A stretch of 35,042 nucleotides of DNA from Bacilli bacterium (GTDB taxonomy: Bacteria; Bacillota_I; Bacilli_A; RF39; UBA660): the NCBI GenBank assembly GCA_017411235.1, contig JAFPMR010000090.1, positions 1-35,042 of the forward strand, read 5' to 3'. The notes under the pieces are model-generated. The model saw only the letters and a program-made list of their open reading frames with translations. It was not told the DNA's origin and searched no databases. Of this stretch, positions 27,565 to 35,042 are shown piece by piece. Numbering within the stretch: the stretch's first letter is position 1; each line of letters starts with the position of its first letter. A program made the translations under genes and the position numbers.

Positions 27565-29673
27565 ATGGATTACCAAATGAATCCCGAAGAGGAAGAAAAA
27601 GTATTAGAAAAGTATGGTAGAGATATTACAGATGCTGCCAAAAATAATAAGATAGATCCAGTTATTGGAAGAGATGAAGAGATAAGAAGTATTACAAGAA
27701 TCTTATCTAGAAAGACTAAAAATAATCCGGTTTTAATCGGTGAACCAGGTGTTGGTAAAACTGCTATTGTAGAAGGTTTAGCTCTACGTATTGTTAGTGG
27801 TGATGTACCAGAGAGTTTAAAGAATAAAATAATCTGGGAATTAGATTTAGCTGCTTTAGTGGCTGGTGCTAAGTACCGTGGTGAATTTGAGGAAAGATTA
27901 AAAGCTGTCTTAAAGAAAATTAAAGAAAGTGACGGAGGAATAATTCTATTTATCGATGAAATTCATATGATAGTAGGAGATGGTTCTGAAGGAACAATGA
28001 ATGTTGGTAATATGTTAAAACCAATGTTAGCTCGTGGTGAAATTAAGTGTATTGGTGCTACTACTTTAAATGAATATCGTAAGTATATTGAAAAAGATGG
28101 AGCACTAGAAAGAAGATTTCAAAAGATTATTGTTAAGGCGCCTAGTGTAGAAGATACTATTGCTATACTACGTGGTTTGAAAGAAAGATTCGAAGTACAC
28201 CATGGAGTTAATATTAAAGATAGAGCTATTATTGCTGCTGCTACTTTAAGTGATAGATATATTACTGATAGATATTTACCAGATAAAGCGATAGATCTAA
28301 TAGATGAAGCTTGTGCAACTATTAAAGTAGAAATGGATAGTGTACCAGTAAGTCTAGATAAATTAACTCGTAAGATTATGCTTCTAGAAATAGAAAGACA
28401 ATCTTTAAAGAAAGAGAAAGATGATTCTAGTAAGAAACGTCTTGAAGAGTTAGATAAAGAATTATATGATCTAAAGTTAAAAGAAACTAAGTTGAAAGAA
28501 GATTTTGCAAAAGAAAAGGAAGTTAATCAATTAATTGGCGAAAAGAAGAAACTTCTTGAAACATATAAATATCGTTTGAGTGTTGCAGAGAATGAATATG
28601 ATTTGGATACTGCCGCAAGACTTCGTCATGGAGATATTCCTAAACTAGAACAAGAACTAGAAGAATTACGTAAGAGTAATACTAATAAGTTAATTAGTGA
28701 TACTGTTTCAGAAGAAGATATTGCTAATGTAGTTAGTAAATGGACTAATGTACCAGTTTCTAAATTAGTTGAAGGAGAAAAAGAAAAACTTCTAAAACTA
28801 GAAGAAAATATGGGTAAGAGAGTAATTGGTCAAGATGAAGTATTAAAGAAAGTAAGTAATGCTATTATACGTAGTAGAGCAGGTATTAAAGATCCGAATA
28901 GACCAATTGGTTCATTCTTATTCTTAGGACCTACAGGTGTAGGTAAAACAGAAGTTGCTAAGACTTTAGCATATGAATTATTTGATGACGAAAGACATAT
29001 GATTCGTATTGATATGAGTGAATACATGGAAGCGTTTAATGTATCAAGATTAATTGGTGCTGCTCCTGGATATGTTGGATATGAAGAAGGAGGACAACTT
29101 ACTGAAGCAGTAAGAAGAAATCCTTATAGTATTGTTTTATTTGATGAAATAGAGAAAGCACATCCTGATGTATTTAATATTCTTCTACAAATACTTGATG
29201 ATGGTCGTATTACTGATTCCCAAGGTAGAACAGTAGATTTTAAAAATACAATTATTATTATGACTAGTAATTTAGGTAGTGAGTATATTCTAGAGAATAA
29301 TCCTAATAAGTTTGAATTAATTAATAAAGAATTGCATAGCACTTTTAAACCAGAATTCTTAAATAGAATAGATGAAATATTATATTTCAATAGTTTAAAT
29401 AAAGATGTAGTTTATAAGATTCTTGATAAATTAGTATTAGAGATTAATAATCGTTTAAAGAATAGAAATATTACTATTGAATTAAGTGATAAAGCTAAAG
29501 AACATATTATTGATGAAGCTTATGACGAAGCATTTGGAGCTCGTCCAATTAAAAGATATTTATCTGATAATGTTGAAACTTTAATTGCTATGGATTTAAT
29601 AGAAGGAAGAGTTAAAGATAACTCTAAAATTCTAGTAGATTATAACGGAAATTTCTTTATAAGGAACACATAA
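27565..29673 (+). CDS. clpB: ClpB disaggregase lacking the N-terminal domain
   Basis: 702 aa from ATG 27565 behind AAGGAGGTAAG, a near-perfect ribosome site. ATP-driven protein disaggregase working with the DnaK system. AAA-1 (about 15-330): Walker A GEPGVGKT, Walker B LFIDEIH, pore loop [11 protein letters not shown] ClpB-type coiled middle domain (about 270-395) has [23 protein letters not shown]-2 (about 410-702) has [21 protein letters not shown], pore loop GYVGYEEGG and FGARPIKR. No ClpP-binding IGF/IGL loop is seen, and the middle domain argues for ClpB rather than ClpC/E. The usual substrate-binding N-domain of about 150 residues is absent, as in Mollicutes ClpB. Controlled by CIRCE/HrcA. 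Confidence 0.9.
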   Translation: MDYQMNPEEEEKVLEKYGRDITDAAKNNKIDPVIGRDEEIRSITRILSRKTKNNPVLIGEPGVGKTAIVEGLALRIVSGDVPESLKNKIIWELDLAALVAGAKYRGEFEERLKAVLKKIKESDGGIILFIDEIHMIVGDGSEGTMNVGNMLKPMLARGEIKCIGATTLNEYRKYIEKDGALERRFQKIIVKAPSVEDTIAILRGLKERFEVHHGVNIKDRAIIAAATLSDRYITDRYLPDKAIDLIDEACATIKVEMDSVPVSLDKLTRKIMLLEIERQSLKKEKDDSSKKRLEELDKELYDLKLKETKLKEDFAKEKEVNQLIGEKKKLLETYKYRLSVAENEYDLDTAARLRHGDIPKLEQELEELRKSNTNKLISDTVSEEDIANVVSKWTNVPVSKLVEGEKEKLLKLEENMGKRVIGQDEVLKKVSNAIIRSRAGIKDPNRPIGSFLFLGPTGVGKTEVAKTLAYELFDDERHMIRIDMSEYMEAFNVSRLIGAAPGYVGYEEGGQLTEAVRRNPYSIVLFDEIEKAHPDVFNILLQILDDGRITDSQGRTVDFKNTIIIMTSNLGSEYILENNPNKFELINKELHSTFKPEFLNRIDEILYFNSLNKDVVYKILDKLVLEINNRLKNRNITIELSDKAKEHIIDEAYDEAFGARPIKRYLSDNVETLIAMDLIEGRVKDNSKILVDYNGNFFIRNT

Positions 29674-29687
29674 AAATGTTCCTTTTT
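29661..29687 (+). terminator. Terminator containing the stop codon of clpB
   Basis: Stem AAGGAACA/TGTTCCTT (29661-29668 with 29677-29684), eight-base loop holding the stop TAA (29671-29673), T run. Confidence 0.85.
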
Positions 29688-29698
29688 TTATTCTTTTA

Positions 29699-29707
29699 TG
29701 GTATCAT
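29699..29707 (+). promoter_or_regulatory. Possible extended -10 promoter of the giant surface protein gene
   Basis: TGGTATCAT at 29699-29707 after the clpB terminator; predicted start near 29714. A five-codon frame (ATG 29727 to TAG 29744) sits just before the main ATG. Confidence 0.4.
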
Positions 29708-29746
29708 TAATAATGATAGAGTGGTTATGATCGGAAGTGATTAGAG

Positions 29747-32700
29747 ATGCTTAAGTATAAACTTAGAAAAATTGGCCGTAAAAAAGTCATTTTTTGGTCT
29801 GCAACAATGTTAATTTTCTTAATCTCTATGACTTCTATCATAAGATATTATGCGATAACTATATCAAATGCTCATACTAGTGGCATTGATGGAACTACGG
29901 TATATGTTAATGACTTGGTAAAAGATTATGATTATTATATTGGACTTAATTTTACGGAGATAACTAATGCTTCGTCTTTACCTAGTGGAACAAATTCTGG
30001 TAGATATAATGATTCTAATTTAATACCTGTACAAATTACTTATGATGGTACAGATATTAATAATCCAAGTTTAGTTGGTAAGGTTTCTCCTACGGAGAAT
30101 CAAACTAAGTTTGTTTATTATAAATACTATGTTTTAAATAATAATAAAATTACAATTGATTTAATAGATAATCCTTTTGGTGCAAGACCGTATGCTAATA
30201 ATACTGGATATGGATTTAATGGTTGGGCTTGTGACCCAAGTAACAATAGTAATGGTATTTGTAGTCATGCGGAAATCTCTTATGATAGTGTTTATTATCA
30301 AAGATATATTACTATTGATTTATCTAATGTTGATTACTCAAGTGGAGTTCAAGTATATTTAAATGCTTTCTGGATTCCTGCACATGTTTATGATGTTAGT
30401 GGTTCAACAACGTTAGCAAATGTTAATAATAATACTCTTTCTAAAACAATGATGACTATAGCTAATCCAGAACAGACTTTAGTCGGTAATTACCAAGAGT
30501 ATACAAAACACGTTAATTATAGTTTTAAAGCTGGAATTACTTATTATACAAGAGGATATTATAATAATTATACTCAATATAATGGTATTTATAATCCAGA
30601 TACTACATATTATATACGTGAAGGTAATAGCTATAGAGAAGCTATTAGATCTGAAACAACTGAAGATTTTGATGTTACTATTACATATTCTTGGGATAAT
30701 CATACAGTTAATTTAGGAACTAGAACTACATTACCTTATGATAAAAGAACAACTTTATATTTTAGAGAAAGTGGAAACTTTAACAGTAGTGCTAACCACT
30801 ATACTGCAGCTGGTGTTGCATGTAATGTAAGTGGCAGTGGTTGTTCAAGTACAGGATATAAATTAATTCAAAGTACAGATACTTACTATAATGATGATTT
30901 GTATCAAAATGTTAATTATAGTGCATATAATACTTATACTGATACATCTGTAGTTCCAGTTGAAGGACAAAGAAGATTTGTTAATTGTACTATTAATGGA
31001 AATGCTACTGAATGTAAGGTAAATAGATATGCTAATAGTTATTACAACAATTATGTATATTTGGTAACTAGAGATATTAATATTTTAAGAATTACAGCTA
31101 ATACTAATTTGAATCGTGTTGTTTCATCAAATCCGGTTACTGTTAGTAGTAGACCTTTTGGTACTGGTACTAAACGAAATGTAACTGGCGATGCATCTGC
31201 TAACAACGAAATGGTTATAGAAGATGTTAACTTAAATGGCGAGGAATTCTATGGCAATGATTATAATATTAAATTTGGTAGAAATATTGGCACATCTGGT
31301 ACATATTCTATCGAATCTTTGTATGGAGGGCCAGATGCTTCTCCTACATCACTTAGAAGGTATTCATTTATTGTAGAAACTGGTTATTATTACGATATTT
31401 ATTCTACAAGTTCTGAAAGAATTACAAGAGCAAGAGCTGTATATGGCTCTGATTATGATAGAGTGTATGGCGGAAATACTTCAGCTGTTAATGGTGGAAG
31501 AAATAATTTGCTTAATGTACGACACAGAATATTTGGTACTGAATCTGGCCGTAAAGAAGCAGATGAGGCAATTAATCCGTTCGTTAAAATATATTTCAAG
31601 AGTGGATGTGTTGGCTGTAATGCTAATAACCATTTTGATAATTCTAACGAAGCAGGTTTCTATTTGATATCTAACTCTGGTAATACAGGTGATAGTTATA
31701 GTACAAGAGGTACAGCTTACTTTGAAATGGATGGCGGCTATGTTAAGACTATTCAAGGTGGGGCTAGTTACATTGTTGGTGCTAGAAATGCTGTTGCAAT
31801 CCACGTAAGTGGTGGTACTGTTGGTACTATTTTTGCTGGAGCCAGAAGATATACAACTGCTGGAAACAGAATTGTTGCTGTTACAGGTGGTAATGTCTTA
31901 TTTAATGTATTTGGTGGATCTAATGCTTATGATCAAGAGGCAGGTGTCGGTAATTATGATAGTTTAGTTTATGTTGGCGGATCTGCTAACATAGGCGCTA
32001 CTCCTGATTATGACTATACTGTTGGATCAAATACAATTGTGTTTGCCACAACTGTAGGAAATGTATTTGGTGCTGGAAATGGACGTAGTGGAGCTAGTGC
32101 TGGTGCTGTTAATAACTCACATGTAATTATTAATGGTGGTACTATCAAAAATGATGTTTATGGTGGTGGAAACTATGGTGCTGTTGGTTCTCAAACTTCA
32201 GCTGCTACAAATACTGTAGTTGATATCCTTTCTGGACAAATAAATGGTAATGTTTATGGTGGAGCCAATAGAAATGGTGCTGGTCAAGAATCTCAATCTA
32301 GCGGAAACTCTTGTTCTTGTGGTGGAGCTAGTATTTGTTTAACAAATACTTACTATGTTAGAGGAAGTTGGATTCCTAATGGTGGAACAATTCCTAGAAA
32401 TACTTATTACGATTACAATGCTACATATTATAGAAACTCTGGAGGATTTACTAGAACATGTTCTATTCTTGGCGGCTGCTATATTTATGATGCTGCAAAT
32501 AGTGGGACAGCATATGATCCAAATGAAACATATTATACTTTCTCAAGAGTAAGTGGTAATGGTTCAAGTACTAACTATTCAAGATATACAGTTAATCCTA
32601 CAACATGTACTCCTCAATTACCTACTATTAATTTAACTCATAATATTACAATTAATATGAGTGGTGGAACTGTATCTCATTCTGTTTATGGTGGATCTAA

Positions 32701-35042
32701 TGCTAGAGGAACTATAAATGGTCATGTAACAATGGAAATGAGTGGCGGTACTGTTACTGAAGATATCTTCGGTGGTGGTAAAGGTGTTACAGATAATAAC
32801 GATAACTTAAATAATATAGTTTATGGAAACATAACTGTTAATGCTAAAGGTACAGTTGCTAGAGACGTATATGGTGGTAGTGCCTTAGGTCGTGTTAATG
32901 GAACTGGTAATACTGCTACTAACTTCACAACTAAAGTTAATGTTAGTGCTGGTCAAATTGATAATGTTTATGGTTGTGGAATGGGTGCTGGAACTGCAGC
33001 ATATCCATACACAAATGGTCAATCTACTGTAACAATTACTGGTGGTGTTATAAAGAATGTTTTCGGAGGTAATAATACTTCTGGAACAGCTGCATATCCA
33101 ACTCAAGTTAAGTTAAATGGTGGAACTATTACACAAAACGCTTATGGCGGTGGTAATCAAGTTGGACACAATGAAACTAATATTCAATTAAATGGTTCTA
33201 CAGTTAGTGGTAATGTATTCGGTGGATCTAACCAAAGTGGAACTGTTAATACTGCTAATGTAACAATTGATAGTGGTTCTGTAACCGATGTATTCGGTGG
33301 AAATAACTTAGGTGGAAGTGTTGGAACAACTAAAGTAATATTCAATAATGCTACTATTTCTGGTGATGTTTATGGTAGTGGTAATCAAGCTGCTTCAACA
33401 ACTACAAATGTTACAATAAATAGCGGTACATTACATAATGTGTATGGTGGTGGTAAAGATGCTGCTGCTGGTACTTCAAATGTATTATTTAAAACAGGTA
33501 CTGCTACAGAAGTATATGGTGGATCTAATAATTCCGGATTAGTTGGCAATAGTTATGTTTATATTTCAAACGGAACTATTTCTAATGTATTTGGTGGTAA
33601 TAATGTTGATGGTGAGACTCAAAATTCACACGTATATATTGGTAATGGTACTTTAGGTATCGTATACGGCGGTGGTAAAGAAGCTAATACTTCAGCAAGT
33701 ACGAACTTATATATTTATGGTGGAACTATGAATAGTGCCTTCGGTGGAGGTTCTGAAGCTGATGTTAAGAATGATAATGGCACTGCTAAAACTAATGTAT
33801 TTGTATATGGTGGAACTATAAATGGTGACGTTTATGGTGGATCTAATACTAGTGGTGATGTATCTAATACGGAAGTTACAATTCAAGATACACCAATTAG
33901 TTGTACAGCAACTACACCTGCTACAGGAATTGTTGCAAATCCTTGTTATACAAAGCTACCAAGATCTTTAAATGATGTCTTTGGTGGTAATAATGCCGGT
34001 GGTAGTTCAGGTAATACAATTGTTAATATTAGAGATACTGCTGTGGTTAATGATGTCTTTGGTGGAGGTAACGAAGCTAAAGTTCTAACATCTACAACAG
34101 TAAATATGTATAGTGGTAAAGCTAGAAATGTATATGGTGGTGGAAACAGATCATTCGTTGGAGATGCTGTTGAAGATGCCGATGGCGCATTCTTAAGTGG
34201 TGGTGCCGAAGGTGTAACTAACGTATATATTGCAAATGGTGAAATTACAAAGAATGTTTATGGTTCTGGTAATGCATCATTCGTATATGGTGATACTTAT
34301 GTTTATATTGGTGATAAAGCATTAGCTGCTTTAGGAACTATTAATAATCACAGAGTAACTATTGGTGGTAGTGTATTCGGTGGATCTGAAACAAATGCTG
34401 ATGATGCTACTACATATACAGATAGTTATGAAGGTGTACATGGTAATTCACATGTATATCTAGGTGCAAGTAATTATAATAAAACAGATATAACAGTTAC
34501 TGGATCTTTATATGGTTCTGGTAATAACTCTAAGACATCTGGAAATTCATATATCTATGTTAATGATTTTGGAACTATGTCTGATGTTATGTCTTTAGGT
34601 TCTATTCAAAGATCTAAGTATGTTTATTTAACAGATTCTGTATTAGAACTTAGAGGAGAACGAGATAGAGCGTTAATTACAACTTATATTTATGGATTAA
34701 TAAGAGTTGAACACTTCTATATGTTAGGTAGTGGAGCTAATACTGCTGGAACTACATTACATATGAATGCTGGTACTGCATACTTGTCTAATTACTATAG
34801 TGGTACTATGGGTTCTGGTAATACTAATCAATATAGTAGTGCTAATTTCAATCCACAAACTACAACTATTAGTAATGCTGGTGTTGCAAGTAATGCTCGT
34901 TCAGATAATAAGTTATTCATGCATACAAATATTGTCTTCTCTGTTACAACAACAGCAGAAGCTGATACTACACATGATAACGAAGCTTCTGGTCCAGTTA
35001 ATGGTATGACATATTTAGGTATGTATACTGCAACTGGAAGCA
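29747..35042 (+). CDS. Giant secreted beta-solenoid (VYGGGN-repeat) surface protein, 3' end beyond window
   Basis: Open from ATG 29747 to the window end, at least 1765 aa and still incomplete; GGAAGTGAT at 29733-29741 is the ribosome site. Basic N-terminus, membrane segment at about 15-38 (signal/anchor). Residues about 40-700 are Tyr/Asn/Thr-rich strands with YYTRG/TYYI-type motifs and CVGC. From about residue 720 (31900) a repeat of about 25 residues recurs at least 25 times: a strand (VTINSG), then xVYGGGN or xVFGGSN, as in right-handed beta-helix adhesins. Near 32290-32620 the helix is interrupted by a Cys- and Tyr-rich insertion (SCSCGG). Likely exported adhesin or matrix protein; any sorting signal is outside the window. 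Confidence 0.85.
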   Translation, partial: MLKYKLRKIGRKKVIFWSATMLIFLISMTSIIRYYAITISNAHTSGIDGTTVYVNDLVKDYDYYIGLNFTEITNASSLPSGTNSGRYNDSNLIPVQITYDGTDINNPSLVGKVSPTENQTKFVYYKYYVLNNNKITIDLIDNPFGARPYANNTGYGFNGWACDPSNNSNGICSHAEISYDSVYYQRYITIDLSNVDYSSGVQVYLNAFWIPAHVYDVSGSTTLANVNNNTLSKTMMTIANPEQTLVGNYQEYTKHVNYSFKAGITYYTRGYYNNYTQYNGIYNPDTTYYIREGNSYREAIRSETTEDFDVTITYSWDNHTVNLGTRTTLPYDKRTTLYFRESGNFNSSANHYTAAGVACNVSGSGCSSTGYKLIQSTDTYYNDDLYQNVNYSAYNTYTDTSVVPVEGQRRFVNCTINGNATECKVNRYANSYYNNYVYLVTRDINILRITANTNLNRVVSSNPVTVSSRPFGTGTKRNVTGDASANNEMVIEDVNLNGEEFYGNDYNIKFGRNIGTSGTYSIESLYGGPDASPTSLRRYSFIVETGYYYDIYSTSSERITRARAVYGSDYDRVYGGNTSAVNGGRNNLLNVRHRIFGTESGRKEADEAINPFVKIYFKSGCVGCNANNHFDNSNEAGFYLISNSGNTGDSYSTRGTAYFEMDGGYVKTIQGGASYIVGARNAVAIHVSGGTVGTIFAGARRYTTAGNRIVAVTGGNVLFNVFGGSNAYDQEAGVGNYDSLVYVGGSANIGATPDYDYTVGSNTIVFATTVGNVFGAGNGRSGASAGAVNNSHVIINGGTIKNDVYGGGNYGAVGSQTSAATNTVVDILSGQINGNVYGGANRNGAGQESQSSGNSCSCGGASICLTNTYYVRGSWIPNGGTIPRNTYYDYNATYYRNSGGFTRTCSILGGCYIYDAANSGTAYDPNETYYTFSRVSGNGSSTNYSRYTVNPTTCTPQLPTINLTHNITINMSGGTVSHSVYGGSNARGTINGHVTMEMSGGTVTEDIFGGGKGVTDNNDNLNNIVYGNITVNAKGTVARDVYGGSALGRVNGTGNTATNFTTKVNVSAGQIDNVYGCGMGAGTAAYPYTNGQSTVTITGGVIKNVFGGNNTSGTAAYPTQVKLNGGTITQNAYGGGNQVGHNETNIQLNGSTVSGNVFGGSNQSGTVNTANVTIDSGSVTDVFGGNNLGGSVGTTKVIFNNATISGDVYGSGNQAASTTTNVTINSGTLHNVYGGGKDAAAGTSNVLFKTGTATEVYGGSNNSGLVGNSYVYISNGTISNVFGGNNVDGETQNSHVYIGNGTLGIVYGGGKEANTSASTNLYIYGGTMNSAFGGGSEADVKNDNGTAKTNVFVYGGTINGDVYGGSNTSGDVSNTEVTIQDTPISCTATTPATGIVANPCYTKLPRSLNDVFGGNNAGGSSGNTIVNIRDTAVVNDVFGGGNEAKVLTSTTVNMYSGKARNVYGGGNRSFVGDAVEDADGAFLSGGAEGVTNVYIANGEITKNVYGSGNASFVYGDTYVYIGDKALAALGTINNHRVTIGGSVFGGSETNADDATTYTDSYEGVHGNSHVYLGASNYNKTDITVTGSLYGSGNNSKTSGNSYIYVNDFGTMSDVMSLGSIQRSKYVYLTDSVLELRGERDRALITTYIYGLIRVEHFYMLGSGANTAGTTLHMNAGTAYLSNYYSGTMGSGNTNQYSSANFNPQTTTISNAGVASNARSDNKLFMHTNIVFSVTTTAEADTTHDNEASGPVNGMTYLGMYTATGS
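31900..34526 (+). repeat. Array of about 25 degenerate VYGG/VFGG protein repeats
   Basis: Within the giant gene, GTTTATGGTGG- or GTATTCGGTGG-like cores recur roughly every 75-110 bases, encoding DVYGGGN, NVFGGNN and similar turns. The repeats are degenerate at DNA level, so this is an old protein-repeat array rather than a recent tandem expansion. Confidence 0.85.

Noticed and set aside
29727..29744. Five-codon leader frame before the giant gene
   Set aside because: Weak ribosome site and no amino-acid bias or hairpin to suggest attenuation; noted only within the promoter entry.
30177..32552. Several short plus- and minus-strand frames within the giant gene (30177, 30479, 31443, 31481, 32355)
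   Set aside because: Shadow frames of one continuous reading frame from 29747 to the window end.
31900..34526. Regularly spaced repeats that might suggest CRISPR
   Set aside because: The repeats are degenerate, in frame, about 75-110 bases apart and encode VYGG turns; no constant repeat/unique spacer structure.

Overview
This is about 35 kb of very AT-rich bacterial chromosome with AGGTGA/GGAGG-type ribosome sites, sigma-A-like promoters, a T-box, a CIRCE element and a class B sortase. That points to a low-GC Gram-positive of the Bacilli/Mollicutes-like radiation, plausibly an uncultured gut lineage; this placement is an inference. Trp is always TGG, and TGA serves as a stop once (14817-14819), so the standard bacterial code applies. 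I see no insertion sequence, phage or CRISPR array.

Layout. Positions 1-8.5 kb hold mostly exported or surface proteins: the end of an SGNH hydrolase, a lipoprotein, a membrane-anchored Ig-like/transglutaminase-like protein, an unknown protein, two tandem serpins (one membrane-anchored, one lipoprotein), tRNA-Arg(CCG), a large anchored protein that looks like a decayed metallopeptidase, and a small membrane protein. Positions 8.6-14.5 kb hold a class B sortase (minus strand), small unknown proteins around a RelE-like domain protein, a lipoprotein, a pair of overlapping helical proteins, an alkaline-phosphatase-superfamily enzyme, and a tandem pair of unknown paralogs behind a perfect palindrome. 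Positions 14.5-20.3 kb hold a Cys-rich protein, an NrtR-like regulator, a Nudix-LACC1/YfiH fusion, NfeD plus SPFH protein (minus), tRNA-Gln(CTG), a DUF5662-GNAT fusion, and a radical SAM protein (minus). Positions 20.3-29.7 kb hold a GH31 protein lacking both catalytic Asp residues, an unknown Gly-rich protein, a leucine T-box controlling a membrane protein plus leuS, a lipoprotein with a duplicated His/Cys motif, and HrcA/CIRCE-type clpB without its N-terminal domain. From 29747 to the window end runs one giant secreted beta-solenoid protein (over 1765 aa, incomplete).

Themes. (1) Gene junctions are extremely compact: the stop codon usually lies inside the terminator hairpin, the terminator T-tract runs into the next extended -10 (TGnTATAAT), and the ribosome site lies almost at the predicted transcription start. 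(2) Several family members have lost key catalytic residues (GH31, LACC1 domain, gluzincin-like protein, Nudix box of the NrtR-like protein, sortase Arg). (3) Tandem paralog pairs recur (serpins, 13702/14100, possibly 11573/12024). The most system-like candidates are the serpin pair, the RelE-like gene with its small neighbours, and the palindrome-controlled paralog/NrtR/Nudix-LACC1 run at 13.6-16.8 kb.
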